A stretch of 64,000 nucleotides of DNA from Synergistaceae bacterium DZ-S4 (GCA_025943965.1 JAPCWD010000004.1:121548-185547), one strand, 5' to 3'; positions 7,747-17,158 are shown, numbered from the stretch's first letter. Notes: generated by a model from the letters alone, not told the origin. Made by a program: numbers and translations.

Positions 7747-9378
7747 TCACGCGGTTTTCCTGTCTTCCTCTCCCAGCGACGAAGCCGCTTCCAGCAATGT
7801 TTTTGCAGATACGAGAAGCGGCATTATCTTGGCATAGTCTTTGCTGTCTATGGTCAGCCTCTGTATTTCGTCTGCCTTTAGCGTTATCGAGGCAAGCAGC
7901 TGCGCGATGTCCTGCGGACCGAGTTCGAGCCTGTCGATTATCCGCTGTGAGATGACTGGCATCCTGACCGGCTTTTCCTCTGCAGGGGCAAGCAGGTCTA
8001 TAGTGTCATTGAGAGCGGGCACCATTGCAGCGTATCCCTTGTCATTGAGTCCCATTGCGAGGGCTTTTGCAGACTTGGGCTCACCATGGACCACTACGAA
8101 CCTGGTCTTTTTGGGGAAGTTTGAGGCCCATTCCAGGAGATCGTTCCTGTCAGCGTGGGCAGAAAAGCCGTTCAGTGTGTGGAACTGGGCCTTTACCGAC
8201 ACATCTTCCCCGGCGATCCTTATCTCCTTGGCTCCGTCGACAAGCCTGCGGCCAAGCGTTCCATGGGCCTGATATCCAACGAAGAAAACATGCGTGTCCG
8301 GTTTGAAGAGGTTGTGTTTAAGATGGTGCATGATCCTGCCGCCCGAGCACATCCCGCTTCCCGCAAGTATTATCCCGCTTTTCTCTTCGTTTATCGCCCT
8401 TGATTCGTCAGCGCTCCTGATAAACTGGAAATTTTCTGGTTCGAAGGGGTCGTCACCCTTCAAGAACATCTCTTTAAGTTCCCTTGAGAGGTGCGGAATG
8501 TACTTGCCGTATATTTCGGTCACTTTTACCCCCATCGGGGAATCAAGGTAGATCTTCGGCATCCTGAGATCCGGGTATTTTTTCTGAAAACGGTCGAGTT
8601 CGTAGAGTACTCTCTGTGCCCTGTCCACAACAAATGTCGGCACGAGGACTTTCGCGCTTGTTTTGAGGGCCTCTTTAAGCGCTTCTTCAAATTCTGTCCT
8701 GGTGTCCTCAAGTGATTTATGAAGCCTGTCTCCGTAAGTTGATTCGATCAACACGAAATCTGCCTCTTCGATCAGGGTCGGAGGTTTTTCAATGACACCT
8801 TCATGCGGCCCCAGGTCTCCCGAAAATACTACCTTAACAGCCTTGTCGCCGTTGTTTTCGGATACCCATGCTTCAATTATGGAACTTCCAAGTATGTGGC
8901 CGGCCTCGCGGAAGCGGACTTTGAGGCCTCCCATGATCTCAATAACTTCGTCATAAGGGATGGGAGAAAGGAGACCCAGCGAGTCCTCCACTTCATTTTC
9001 TGTGTAAAGAGGCTCGACCGGAGGAAGTCCTTTCCTGCTGTTTTTTCTCGTCCTCCATTCAGCTTCTTCTCCCATCAGCCTCGCTGAATCCCTCCAGAGT
9101 ATCTCGACAAGCTCCGACGTGGCAAATGTGCAGAAGATCTTCCCCTTGAACCCTTCTTTGACAAGCAGGGGTATCCTTCCGCTGTGGTCGATGTGGGCGT
9201 GTGTCAGGAGAAGCGCGTCGATCGAAGAGGGGTCGAAAGTGAAGGATTCCCCCTCATGTTTCTCCTCGTCCTGTCCCTGGTGGAAGCCGCAGTCCACAAG
9301 GACTTTGTATCTTCCTGTCTCTATCATGTAATTTGATCCGGTAACCTCTCCGGCCGCTCCGTGGATTTTCAGCTTCAA
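7747..9378 (-). CDS. Beta-CASP metallo-beta-lactamase-fold ribonuclease
   Basis: A 543-residue RNase of the CPSF73/YSH1-like MBL-beta-CASP family, acting on RNA in the cytoplasm. The MBL zinc motif is 'LTHAHIDHSGR', with further ligands in 'REAGHILGSS' and 'FSGDLGPHEG'; the beta-CASP part has 'VLVPTFVVDRAQ', 'GIILAGSGMCSGGRIMHHL' and the RMMBL strand 'FHTLNGFSAHADRNDLLEWA'. The last 85 residues are an extra tail not needed for the core. TTG at 9378 is chosen because AAGGGG lies eight bases upstream; a GTG at 9402 has its Shine-Dalgarno jammed against it. It starts 54 bases after the histidine kinase stop. An MBL-fold glyoxalase role is excluded by the beta-CASP insert. Confidence 0.85.
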   Translation of the reverse strand: MKLKIHGAAGEVTGSNYMIETGRYKVLVDCGFHQGQDEEKHEGESFTFDPSSIDALLLTHAHIDHSGRIPLLVKEGFKGKIFCTFATSELVEILWRDSARLMGEEAEWRTRKNSRKGLPPVEPLYTENEVEDSLGLLSPIPYDEVIEIMGGLKVRFREAGHILGSSIIEAWVSENNGDKAVKVVFSGDLGPHEGVIEKPPTLIEEADFVLIESTYGDRLHKSLEDTRTEFEEALKEALKTSAKVLVPTFVVDRAQRVLYELDRFQKKYPDLRMPKIYLDSPMGVKVTEIYGKYIPHLSRELKEMFLKGDDPFEPENFQFIRSADESRAINEEKSGIILAGSGMCSGGRIMHHLKHNLFKPDTHVFFVGYQAHGTLGRRLVDGAKEIRIAGEDVSVKAQFHTLNGFSAHADRNDLLEWASNFPKKTRFVVVHGEPKSAKALAMGLNDKGYAAMVPALNDTIDLLAPAEEKPVRMPVISQRIIDRLELGPQDIAQLLASITLKADEIQRLTIDSKDYAKIMPLLVSAKTLLEAASSLGEEDRKTA

Positions 9379-9432
9379 ATCATTCGCCCCTTGGGCTCCC
9401 ACCTTTCGATCTTTTTGGAAAACGTATCTGAT

Positions 9433-10818
9433 TTATTGTACTGTCACTAACGGCAGTTCACAACGAATTACAGTTCCTTTCCCCGGGGCGGAGAATATGC
9501 TGAAATTGCCCCCGACAATGGACATTCTTTCCCGCATGTTTGAAAGACCCCTGTGTCCCTGCACGCGAAGTTCGGTGAAGTTGTCCGCAACCTCGAAGCC
9601 TTTTCCGTCGTCCTCTATCTGTAGGAGGATCATTTTGCCCGTATTTTTCAGCGAGATCGATACATTTTCAGCCGCGCCATGCCTTGCCGAATTGTTGACT
9701 GCCTCCTGAGCGACCCTGAAAAAAGCGAGGGTGACATCGTCTGTGAGGTCCGGGATCTCCTGCAGATCAAGGTGTATCTTTATTTTGAGCTGGGCGCTCT
9801 GTCTCTCGGAAAGTTCGGTAAGAGCCTGAACTATTCCCAGGTCAAGCCAAGGCGGAGTCAGGTTGTTGCAGAGCTCCCTCATCTCCCTTACCCCTGCCAT
9901 AGCTACTTTTTCTGCCTCTTCAAGTTGCTTTTCCCTCTCTGCCGGTGAGTCCATGTCAAGAGAGAGGAGCCGGAGTCTCTGTATCAAAGCTGTAAGATCC
10001 TGCAGCGGACCGTCATGTATCTCGCGGGATATCCTCGCGCGTTCCTCTTCCTGCACCTTTACCAGATCATTGACGTATCTGCGTGAAAGCCTGACCTTTT
10101 CTATCGCCGAATTAGCCAGGACTACCAGGGCCTCTCTGAGTTTCTGCAGTTCCGTAACTGCTTCGGGAGCGTTTTTCAGGGGGACCTCTTCTCCCCACTT
10201 CAGCATCGAGACCTCCTCTTCGAGGTCTTTAAGGGGCATTATCACTTTCTGCCACATTATGTAGACCGAGAAGATCCCAATAAGCCCGAGGATACCCATG
10301 ATAAAGGGCCAGAAAGTTGTAAGTGAGACCATGGGGCCGAGCAGCTTGTCCCATGAGACGGCTGCGAGGACAAAGAGGTTCCTCTGCAGCATGGGATAGA
10401 CTGCTATCGTGTACCACCTTCCGTCTGGTCCCCTTATTTTCTGGGGTGACATTACTGAGATAGGCATGTCCCATATTATCGAGAGTATCGTGACGTCCGG
10501 TGACCCGTATACCAAATTGCCGTCGCTGTCAAAGACAGCGAACATTCCGGGCACTGCCATCTCGTCGGCCATCATCTCACCGAGTCCCAGTATCCTGGAT
10601 CTGTACTGGTTTGGCTGCCATGTTCCGTCAGTTCTCAGATCCCACTGCGAAGATTCGAGCCTTGCCGCAGCCCCCCTTGCCAGATTTTGTACATAAGAAC
10701 CTGCGATCCCCTCCATGGTATTTTCGAACTGACAGAAGCCTATCCACGCAAGGAGAAATGCTCCGAGGCTTGGCAGAAAAACGGCTACGGTCAGCTGAAG
10801 GAGAAGGTTTCTCCTCAA
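9433..10818 (-). CDS. Sensor histidine kinase, NarX/DegS (HisKA_3) type
   Basis: A 461-residue membrane sensor kinase. Transmembrane segments at about residues 6-28 and 168-190 flank an extracytoplasmic sensor region of roughly 140 residues with a PAS/Cache-like 'MFAVFDSDGNLVYGSP' strand. A HAMP-like linker leads to the HisKA_3 box 'ISREIHDGPLQDLTALIQ' with phospho-acceptor His268, then a GHKL ATPase domain ('EAVNNSARHG', 'DDGKGF', 'GHRGLSNMRER'). Its start overlaps the stop of the upstream response regulator by four bases (ATGA), so the two are translationally coupled and form a cognate pair. The ligand is unknown; no nitrate-respiration genes are nearby. Confidence 0.88.
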   Translation of the reverse strand: MRRNLLLQLTVAVFLPSLGAFLLAWIGFCQFENTMEGIAGSYVQNLARGAAARLESSQWDLRTDGTWQPNQYRSRILGLGEMMADEMAVPGMFAVFDSDGNLVYGSPDVTILSIIWDMPISVMSPQKIRGPDGRWYTIAVYPMLQRNLFVLAAVSWDKLLGPMVSLTTFWPFIMGILGLIGIFSVYIMWQKVIMPLKDLEEEVSMLKWGEEVPLKNAPEAVTELQKLREALVVLANSAIEKVRLSRRYVNDLVKVQEEERARISREIHDGPLQDLTALIQRLRLLSLDMDSPAEREKQLEEAEKVAMAGVREMRELCNNLTPPWLDLGIVQALTELSERQSAQLKIKIHLDLQEIPDLTDDVTLAFFRVAQEAVNNSARHGAAENVSISLKNTGKMILLQIEDDGKGFEVADNFTELRVQGHRGLSNMRERMSIVGGNFSIFSAPGKGTVIRCELPLVTVQ

Positions 10819-11453
10819 TCGAGCAGTTCCTCCAGTGTGACTATTCCGTATTTAAGTGACAGGAGCATCGCTTCTGTCTTGTTTTTCGCTCCCAGTTTGT
10901 CATATATCGAGGCCAGGTGGGTCTGAACGGTCCTTTCGCTGATGAAAAGCTGGGTGGCTATCTCTTTTCCGGAGAGTCCCCTCGCTGCAAGCAGAAGGAC
11001 TTCCCTTTCTCTGACCGATACAGGTTCCGGTACGAAATCCCCCTCCTGCTCCACAGCATTTGCAACCTCACTGTCAAGGTAAAAGCCTCCGCGGGCTACT
11101 ATCCTTATAGCCTTGGAGAGGGTGTCCATGCTGGCAGTTTTCAGGACATATCCCCTGGCCCCGGCCCTGAGAGAGGCCATAACGTACTGCTGGGCGTCAT
11201 ATGAAGTCAGCATCAAAGATGCGACTGGAAGCGAGGCATCTTTGATCTTACGTGCAAGAGCGACTCCGTCGATGCCCGGCATCCTGATGTCAAGAAGTGC
11301 GACCTGCGGTTTGAGCTGTTGGATCCCTGCCCATGCCGATTCGCCGTCTGCGTAGCTTCCCAGTATGTTGAAGTCCGTCTCCTTGGCCAGATATGCTTTC
11401 ATTCCTTCCCTGGTAAGCGGATGGTCATCGGCCAGTACCAATGAAATTGACAT
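10815..11453 (-). CDS. NarL/FixJ-family response regulator
   Basis: A 212-residue DNA-binding response regulator. The receiver domain shows the acidic pair Asp9/Asp10, phospho-acceptor Asp55 in 'ALLDIRMPG' and 'YVLKTAS' with the conserved Lys. The C-terminal LuxR-type helix-turn-helix is 'VSVREREVLLLAARGLSGKEIATQLFISERTVQTHL', shown here in pieces as 'SVREREVLLLAARGLS' and 'ISERTVQTHLASIY'. ATG at 11453 is used because GGAGGGAGG precedes it and the receiver domain starts there; the open frame runs further upstream without a family match. It is the first gene of the regulator-kinase pair and starts 40 bases downstream of the HD-protein stop. Confidence 0.9.
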   Translation of the reverse strand: MSISLVLADDHPLTREGMKAYLAKETDFNILGSYADGESAWAGIQQLKPQVALLDIRMPGIDGVALARKIKDASLPVASLMLTSYDAQQYVMASLRAGARGYVLKTASMDTLSKAIRIVARGGFYLDSEVANAVEQEGDFVPEPVSVREREVLLLAARGLSGKEIATQLFISERTVQTHLASIYDKLGAKNKTEAMLLSLKYGIVTLEELLD

Positions 11454-11493
11454 TTCGTATCCTCCCTCCGTTATTTTTGATTCTTCCAACAGT

Positions 11494-12057
11494 TCAGGAA
11501 CCAAGTCCTATCTCTTTTTCTACAGGCCTCAGGGCCAGTATTGTCTGTTCTATGAGCGTTTCGATAGGGATGTCCAGCAGCTCCGATCCCTTTTCGATGA
11601 CCTCCCTGTTGACGCCCCTTGCGAATGCCTTGTCCTTCCACTTTTTCCTGACTGATTTTGTCTCCAGGTCCTGGAGCGATCTGCTTGGGCGGACAAGGGC
11701 TACTGCCGTTATGAATCCGGTAAGTTCATCTATGGTGTAAAGGAATTTTTCGCAGAGGGTCTCAGGTCTTATCCCGGAGTACTCCCATCCGTGGGCAAGC
11801 ACCGTGTGTACGAAATCTTCAGGATAGCCTTTTTCCCGGAGCATTTCCCCGCCCTTCATCGGATGAGTCTCTGTGCTGGGAAATTCTTCCCAGTCGATGT
11901 CGTGCATGAGACCGACAAGGCCCCAGTAGTCCTCGTCCTCCCCGTTTTCCCGGGCAAACCACCTCATTGCCGCTTCAACAGCGTATGCATGGCGGATATG
12001 CATATCTTCCCTGTTGTGTTCCTTAAGGAATTCAAGTGATTCTTCTCGTGTGAACAT
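11494..12057 (-). CDS. HD-domain metal-dependent phosphohydrolase
   Basis: A 187-residue protein of the HD superfamily. Candidate metal ligands are His23 ('IRHAYAVE'), the His52-Asp53 dyad in 'LMHDIDWEEF', His65 ('THPMKGG') and His89 ('LAHGWEY'), the arrangement found in HDIG-type phosphohydrolases. The C-terminal part is helical. The gene starts directly after the dCMP deaminase stop, so a nucleotide-linked role is plausible but not shown; the substrate is not determinable from sequence. Confidence 0.8.
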   Translation of the reverse strand: MFTREESLEFLKEHNREDMHIRHAYAVEAAMRWFARENGEDEDYWGLVGLMHDIDWEEFPSTETHPMKGGEMLREKGYPEDFVHTVLAHGWEYSGIRPETLCEKFLYTIDELTGFITAVALVRPSRSLQDLETKSVRKKWKDKAFARGVNREVIEKGSELLDIPIETLIEQTILALRPVEKEIGLGS

Positions 12058-12546
12058 CTATAAGCTTCCTCCTGTTGAAAAATTGTTTTCAGTGATACTC
12101 TCTTCGGGTATACAAAGCGTTTCGACTCCGGATTGGGATATTATCTCCCGGGAAATTTTGTCCGGGTATGGGTTCAGATATACTATACGGGTACAACCGC
12201 AGTTGATAAGGGCTTTGGTGCAGTATACACAGGGTTCGTGCGTACAGTAAAGCCAGCATCGGGCTGTTGAGACTCCCGCGTAGGCGGCCTGTGCTATGGC
12301 GTTTATCTCGGCATGCGACCCCCGGCAGATCTCGTGTCTCTCGGCTGATGGTATCCCGAGCTTCTCCCGAAGGCACCCCGCCTCCTCACAATGGATTATT
12401 CCCTTTGGCGCACCATTGTAGCCTGTGCTGAGGATCTGGCGGTCCCTGACGAGCACAGCTCCCACCTTTCTTCGCAGACAGGTGCTCCTGCTTGCGACTG
12501 CCTTGGCTATCATCAAAAAGTAGCTGTCCCAGTCCGGACGGTCCAA
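12058..12546 (-). CDS. comEB: Deoxycytidylate (dCMP) deaminase, ComEB-like
   Basis: A 162-residue zinc deaminase that converts dCMP to dUMP for thymidylate synthesis. The catalytic motif 'GSHAEINAI' provides the zinc-binding His78 and the proton-shuttling Glu80, and 'HEPCVYC' provides Cys106 and Cys109. An inserted Cys/His-rich loop ('[12 protein letters not shown]') is typical of dCMP deaminases rather than cytidine deaminases. The start is TTG at 12546, with GGAGG eight bases upstream. The stop abuts the HD-protein gene, suggesting cotranscription. Confidence 0.88.
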   Translation of the reverse strand: MDRPDWDSYFLMIAKAVASRSTCLRRKVGAVLVRDRQILSTGYNGAPKGIIHCEEAGCLREKLGIPSAERHEICRGSHAEINAIAQAAYAGVSTARCWLYCTHEPCVYCTKALINCGCTRIVYLNPYPDKISREIISQSGVETLCIPEESITENNFSTGGSL

Positions 12547-12778
12547 TATATTTTCCTCCCCGGCAGATATTCATCTATTGCATAAAGTATAGTTTATATT
12601 GGGACATTTATGTTGATAAAAGGGTGCCGGCCGATTAAATTTCATCTCTGCAAGGCATGTCCCGGCGTTAAGCCCCCGGCATCCGTTATCTATGGAAGCA
12701 GGGAAATGCTAACTTTACGCACACCTAATTGAATTTACACGCAGGATCGATTTTTTGCGACAGGAAATTACGGAGATA

Positions 12779-13297
12779 TCAGATGTTTTTGATAAGTTTT
12801 TTAACTGCGGCCCTAAGGTCACTGTAAGCGTGGCTCATCTCCCTTGCACATTCCTTTGCCGTCCTGCCGCACAGTATGCAGCTTCGGGCGGGAAGACCCA
12901 GGTCTGACCTTGAGATCGATTTTCCGCACACTATTATGTCGATGTCGAGGATACGCCCTTCGGGAGAGCATTCCTCCAGATCTACAGCCACTTTTTTTGC
13001 CCTTTGCGTGTCAGATCCCCACCCGCGGAAAAATCCGATCCAGCACAGGCCGGCTTCATTTGAGATCATATCCGTGCGAAAGGGATCAGATCCCCATCTG
13101 AGGGAAAAGAGGAGAGCAAACTTTTCTATAGCCCGACAGTCATTTTTGATCCTTTTGGGGTATCCCGGGATGTTGAGGGTGATCTGGCAGGCAAATACGC
13201 CTTCAGAGAGGTGATGGTCCCTCGCTTTGGCCCTCTCTTCCCTTCCGGAAAGGATTCCGGAAAGGGCCTCTCCTGTGTCAGTTTTCATTATGTTCAT
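12779..13297 (-). CDS. citX: CitX-like phosphoribosyl-dephospho-CoA transferase
   Basis: A 172-residue protein matching CitX, which transfers the 2'-(5''-phosphoribosyl)-3'-dephospho-CoA group to the citrate lyase acyl carrier protein. The C-terminal signature 'GRILDIDIIVCGKSISRSDLGLPARSCILCGRTAKECAR' of the family is visible (key pieces: 'RILDIDI', 'RSDLGLPARSCILC', 'AKECAR'). It overlaps the end of citC by 20 bases if the first ATG is used, or 11 if the ATG at 13288 is used. It is last in the operon. No citD target protein is encoded in the window, so its carrier substrate must be elsewhere. Confidence 0.8.
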   Translation of the reverse strand: MNIMKTDTGEALSGILSGREERAKARDHHLSEGVFACQITLNIPGYPKRIKNDCRAIEKFALLFSLRWGSDPFRTDMISNEAGLCWIGFFRGWGSDTQRAKKVAVDLEECSPEGRILDIDIIVCGKSISRSDLGLPARSCILCGRTAKECAREMSHAYSDLRAAVKKLIKNI

Positions 13298-14333
13298 GGA
13301 TCAGTTTTTCGGCGACGGTCCTGCCTTTTTCGGAAGATAGGTAGTCCATTGTGACAGAAGGGAGCATTTTTTTTAGTGCTTCAATGTCGTTTTCAACGAT
13401 TGCCCTTCTTGCCCTTGAGGCCGAGACAGCTGTTCCCGAAATGTCGTTCAGCCGAATTATCTCCACAACTTCAACTCCCCGGGGAGGAAGCACCTTTTTC
13501 ATCATCTCATTGTACTTTGCGGTAGTTGGACAGAAGGGTTCTGTCCCGACAAAACGTTTTTTTATCAGGAGCTCTGGCACGAAAAGATTCGCAAAGAGCG
13601 TTGCGTCAAGTTCTGCCTGTCTCTCTGCAACAGATGCCAGCCCCTTATCCTTCAGGAAATAAGTCGGGAAGGTGGCCCTTGAGACGGCGTAGTCTCCGCT
13701 TGGAATGACCTTGACGTTCCTGAGGTCTCTCGTGCCCTCTTCCACAAGCTGCAGCCGGTCACTGAAGGGGAAGAGCGAGACGTCTTCCTGGACTATGATC
13801 ACATAGAGACCGTCACATTCTCCGGCCGCCTTCTCAATAAGATATCTGTGCCCGAGCGTGAAGGGGTTGCAGTTCATGACGGAAGCGCCGATATTTTTAC
13901 AGCCTGCGAAGGTCCTGTTTTTCCTGAGCATCAGACGGTAATCATCTGATGATGGATGCCCGGACTCCATAAGGACTATGGTATCTGTCCTTGCCAGTTC
14001 GCTGAATCCCAGGGAGGCAAACTTGTCTGCCATGTCACGCTTCGTGTAGACGAAAAGGTGGAAGATCCCGTTTTCTCTGGCGTATCTCAGCAGATCCGAA
14101 ATGACCATTCCGGAAAGCCCTGCCTCCTGCCATTCCGGGTCGGCAGCGACCATCTTTATCACCTTGCCCTGAATGCTTGCCGTGGCAATTATCTTTTCGT
14201 CAGTATTTTCGACGACTGCAGTACAGTCAGGCGAGCCTTCAAATGTCAGTCCGTTTATCCCAAGCAGCGATTCCACCTGTTTTTTTTCGTTCCTGCTGAG
14301 ATCCCTGATAGTCCTTGTCTGAAGGCCAAACAT
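13278..14333 (-). CDS. citC: Citrate lyase ligase (acetate:SH-citrate lyase ligase)
   Basis: A 351-residue enzyme that reacetylates the thiol of the citrate lyase prosthetic group using acetate and ATP. The N-terminal 130 residues are a GNAT-like acetyltransferase fold ('AADPEWQEAGLSGMVISDLL'), followed by a nucleotidyltransferase domain with the HxGH-related signature 'NPFTLGHRYLIE' (156-167) and a C-terminal 'ISGTAVSASRARRAI' block corresponding to the ISxT motif. This architecture is specific to CitC. It starts six bases after the acyl-CoA ligase stop and overlaps citX, so it is mid-operon. citD, citE and citF are absent from the window. Confidence 0.88.
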   Translation of the reverse strand: MFGLQTRTIRDLSRNEKKQVESLLGINGLTFEGSPDCTAVVENTDEKIIATASIQGKVIKMVAADPEWQEAGLSGMVISDLLRYARENGIFHLFVYTKRDMADKFASLGFSELARTDTIVLMESGHPSSDDYRLMLRKNRTFAGCKNIGASVMNCNPFTLGHRYLIEKAAGECDGLYVIIVQEDVSLFPFSDRLQLVEEGTRDLRNVKVIPSGDYAVSRATFPTYFLKDKGLASVAERQAELDATLFANLFVPELLIKKRFVGTEPFCPTTAKYNEMMKKVLPPRGVEVVEIIRLNDISGTAVSASRARRAIVENDIEALKKMLPSVTMDYLSSEKGRTVAEKLIHEHNEN

Positions 14334-14339
14334 CGGGTC

Positions 14340-15815
14340 CTATTCCTTCTCAAGCTTTCTTTTGAGGATCTCACCGATGCTCGATCGGGGCATTTCTGAA
14401 AGGAAATCGATGATCCTAGGTACCTTGTAATAGGAGAGTTTCTTCTTGCAGTGTTCGGTCAGGTCCTTTGAAGTTGCCTTATCATCCTTTTTCAGAACGA
14501 CAAAGGCCTTTACGATCTCTCCGCTTATAGACCGCGGGACCCCTATGACTGCAGCTTCTGCGACCGCGGGATGCTCAAGGAGGACTTTTTCCACTTCCTG
14601 TGCGTACACCTTGAATCCCCCTACAAAGATGACCTCTGTCCTCCGTCCTACGAGATAGAGGTATCCCTCATCGTCGAATCTCGCGATGTCGCAGGTATCG
14701 AACCATCCGTCGACGAACCTCTGGGAGGTAAGTTCCGGATTGCGGTAGTAGCATTTTGCAACATTGTCCCCCCTGATCCAGAGGTGTCCCTCCGAACTGG
14801 CCGACAGGGCTTCGCCTTCATCGTTCCTTATCTGGGCCTCCACACAGGACAGAAGCGTCCCTACACTCCCTGCTCTCCTGTTTTCTATTCCCGGGGCTAT
14901 AGATACAACTGATGCGGCTTCGGTAAGTCCGTAGCCCTCTATTACCGGCACTCCCAGAGCTTCCTGCGCCCTCTTGTCGAAATCCAGCGGCAGCCTGTCA
15001 CCCCCCGACAGTATGTATCTGAGTGTTCTGGGCGGGGTTATGCCCCTGGCGGCGGCTCCCAGGAGGAGGGAAATTATGGTAGGGACTGCCGGCACTATTG
15101 TCACAGCGGCATTCCTCATGGCGTCCATTGCCGCTTCTGGAGGCATGAACGTCGGAAGGACAACCTGACAGGTCCCTTTTACAAGGGGAATAAGAGAACC
15201 GCAGACGAAACCGAATGCGTTGAAATTGGGAAGGGCGTTGAGGAAGACGTCATCGTCGGTCAGTTTGCCAATGTGATCGACACACGCATTTATGCTTGCA
15301 TAGAGGTTGGAATGCGACAAAGGTACTGCCTTGGGTTCGCCGGTGGTGCCGGATGTGTAAAAAATGACTGCAGTGTCAGAGGATTCTTCTTCGGACGTTC
15401 TGCCGGCGATGCTCTCGACAGGCGCATCCAAAGCAGTGACCACACATGGTATCCCTTCCTCTGAGATCAGAGGCACTATGCCGGAAGACCCCCTGTAAGT
15501 AATGGAAGCAAACACATCAGCGTGTTTCAGCTGTTTTATAAGCGAAACGTAGCCGCTTCTCGGATCTATCGGCACCACGGTGCCGCCAAGCTTCCATATG
15601 GCAATTACGGATGCGAGAAGAATAGGACTGTTCGGAAGAAGGAAAGCCATTCTCTGTCCTGCCTTGAAACCGCTTGCCCGAAAACCTTTTTCGCACTCTT
15701 CGATCAGTTCCAGGAATGCGCCGCCGGACCACCATGTCTTCTGCCACCAGATAAAAGGTTCTGCCTTAAGTGATTCAAGGTTTGATATTATGATATCTTC
15801 AAGTCTGGGAGCCAA
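14340..15815 (-). CDS. Acyl-CoA ligase (AMP-binding family)
   Basis: A 491-residue acyl-adenylate-forming CoA ligase of the ANL superfamily. The P-loop-like motif is 'FYTSGTTGEPKAVPLSH', followed by 'VIEGYGLTEAASVV' (adenine motif), 'DGWFDTCDIARFDDEGYLYLVGR' (shown in pieces: 'WFDTCD', 'YLYLVGR') and the C-terminal lid with 'IGEILKRKLEKE' carrying the catalytic Lys. The start is TTG at 15815 behind GGAGGGG. It lies 18 bases downstream of the amidohydrolase and 6 bases upstream of citC, so it is cotranscribed with them. The N-terminal region is somewhat short; chain-length preference is unknown. Confidence 0.85.
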   Translation of the reverse strand: MAPRLEDIIISNLESLKAEPFIWWQKTWWSGGAFLELIEECEKGFRASGFKAGQRMAFLLPNSPILLASVIAIWKLGGTVVPIDPRSGYVSLIKQLKHADVFASITYRGSSGIVPLISEEGIPCVVTALDAPVESIAGRTSEEESSDTAVIFYTSGTTGEPKAVPLSHSNLYASINACVDHIGKLTDDDVFLNALPNFNAFGFVCGSLIPLVKGTCQVVLPTFMPPEAAMDAMRNAAVTIVPAVPTIISLLLGAAARGITPPRTLRYILSGGDRLPLDFDKRAQEALGVPVIEGYGLTEAASVVSIAPGIENRRAGSVGTLLSCVEAQIRNDEGEALSASSEGHLWIRGDNVAKCYYRNPELTSQRFVDGWFDTCDIARFDDEGYLYLVGRRTEVIFVGGFKVYAQEVEKVLLEHPAVAEAAVIGVPRSISGEIVKAFVVLKKDDKATSKDLTEHCKKKLSYYKVPRIIDFLSEMPRSSIGEILKRKLEKE

Positions 15816-15833
15816 TGCTTCCCCTCCACTCTA

Positions 15834-17024
15834 TTAAAGCGTCAATCCCATGTATGCTTCCCATGCCGCCGAGAAAGGCAGCATACTCTCCGGGACGTCA
15901 TATCTCGGATGATGCAGGCCGTACTCCAATCCAGTCCCCATCAGCATAAAGACAGAGGGTACACAGGAACTGAAGAAGGAAAAATCTTCCCCTGAGAGCA
16001 GCGGCCGTTCAAGCATCTTAATACCATCCTCGCCGAAGAACGGAATGCCCGCGGCAAGGATCTTGTCTACCATTTCAGAGTCGTTGTCCACCTGACCGTA
16101 GTTTCTCGTGTATTCGACCGAAGCCAGCCCCCTGAAGGCTTTCGCGATCGCAGGAGCCATGTTTTCTATCCTTCCCTGCACGAAGTCCCTCGTTTTCGGG
16201 CTGAAAGCCCTGAGAGTCCCCCATACGTTGACCTGCTCCGGTATCACATTATAAGCGAAACCTGCCTCGACGTGTCCGAAAGATACTACCACGGGTTCTC
16301 TAGGGTCGATCTCTCTGGTAAGCATAGTCTGTATCGCTATCACGATGTGCGATGAAATAGTTACGGGATCAACTGTCATGTGGGGTTCGGCAGCGTGGCC
16401 GGCAGTGCCTCTGATGTCGATGTGTATCTTGTCTGAGAGGGCTGTAAGGACTCCCCTGCGGAGGAAAAGCTCTCCGTACGGAAGCTCTGACCACCAATGC
16501 AGCGAAGCAGCGCTTCCTATGTCGAAAGTCTCAAGAAACCTGTTTTCTACAAGGGTCCTCGCTCCGCCCCTTCCTTCACCGGCAGGCTGAAAGAGCAGGA
16601 CCACTTTTTTCTTAAGTTTGTCCCTGTGGAGAGACAGTACCTTTGCAGCGCCGAGCAGGGAAGCCATATGAGCGTCGTGGCCGCATCCGTGCATGAGTCC
16701 GGGCATGCATGAGGAGAAGGGAAGTCCCGTCTCTTCTTCAACGGCTATCGCATCCATGCAGGAGCGCAGCAGTATGGCAGGTCCGGGAAGGTCATTGCCC
16801 AGTATTCCGATGACTGCGGTGGGTATGGCAAAACCGGAGACGACCTCCATGCCCTCGATCGACTCAAGGACTTTGGTGATTTTGGAGGCGGTAATATTTT
16901 CTTCGAAAGCAAGTTCGGGGAACTGGTGGAAATCCCTTCTCCAGTCCTGCATTTCCTCTGAAATGTTCTCTGCATCGGCCAGAAGCCTTGCTCCCAGAGC
17001 AGAGAGTCCTGAATCTTCAGACAT
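15834..17024 (-). CDS. M20-family amidohydrolase (N-acyl amino acid type)
   Basis: A 396-residue zinc/manganese amidohydrolase of the M20D group, which includes N-acyl-L-amino-acid and indole-3-acetyl-amino-acid hydrolases. It shows the family opening 'WRRDFHQFPELAFEE', the metal loop 'MHGCGHDAHMASLLG', 'LLFQPAGEGRGGA' with the catalytic Glu region and 'SGEDFSFF' near the C-terminus. One substitution stands out: 'RSCMDAIAVEEETG' replaces the common RADMDALP. It is the first gene of the operon that continues with the acyl-CoA ligase, citC and citX. AAAGGAAG precedes the ATG. Confidence 0.88.
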   Translation of the reverse strand: MSEDSGLSALGARLLADAENISEEMQDWRRDFHQFPELAFEENITASKITKVLESIEGMEVVSGFAIPTAVIGILGNDLPGPAILLRSCMDAIAVEEETGLPFSSCMPGLMHGCGHDAHMASLLGAAKVLSLHRDKLKKKVVLLFQPAGEGRGGARTLVENRFLETFDIGSAASLHWWSELPYGELFLRRGVLTALSDKIHIDIRGTAGHAAEPHMTVDPVTISSHIVIAIQTMLTREIDPREPVVVSFGHVEAGFAYNVIPEQVNVWGTLRAFSPKTRDFVQGRIENMAPAIAKAFRGLASVEYTRNYGQVDNDSEMVDKILAAGIPFFGEDGIKMLERPLLSGEDFSFFSSCVPSVFMLMGTGLEYGLHHPRYDVPESMLPFSAAWEAYMGLTL

Positions 17025-17158
17025 ATCGTATACTTCCTTTCATCTCCGGAAAGCACTAGATGAATAATGGCTAAGTTTATCACAAATATGGGATATAGTG
17101 TACAATTGGTCAGTCGGAAGGCTTTTCGGTTCTATGAAAGACGGAGGATGCGGATAAT

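Noticed and set aside
12600..12778. Riboswitch or small RNA in the gap before the dCMP deaminase
   Set aside because: Short GC-rich self-complementary pieces (CCGG) are present, but no conserved riboswitch core or strong hairpin with T-run was seen.
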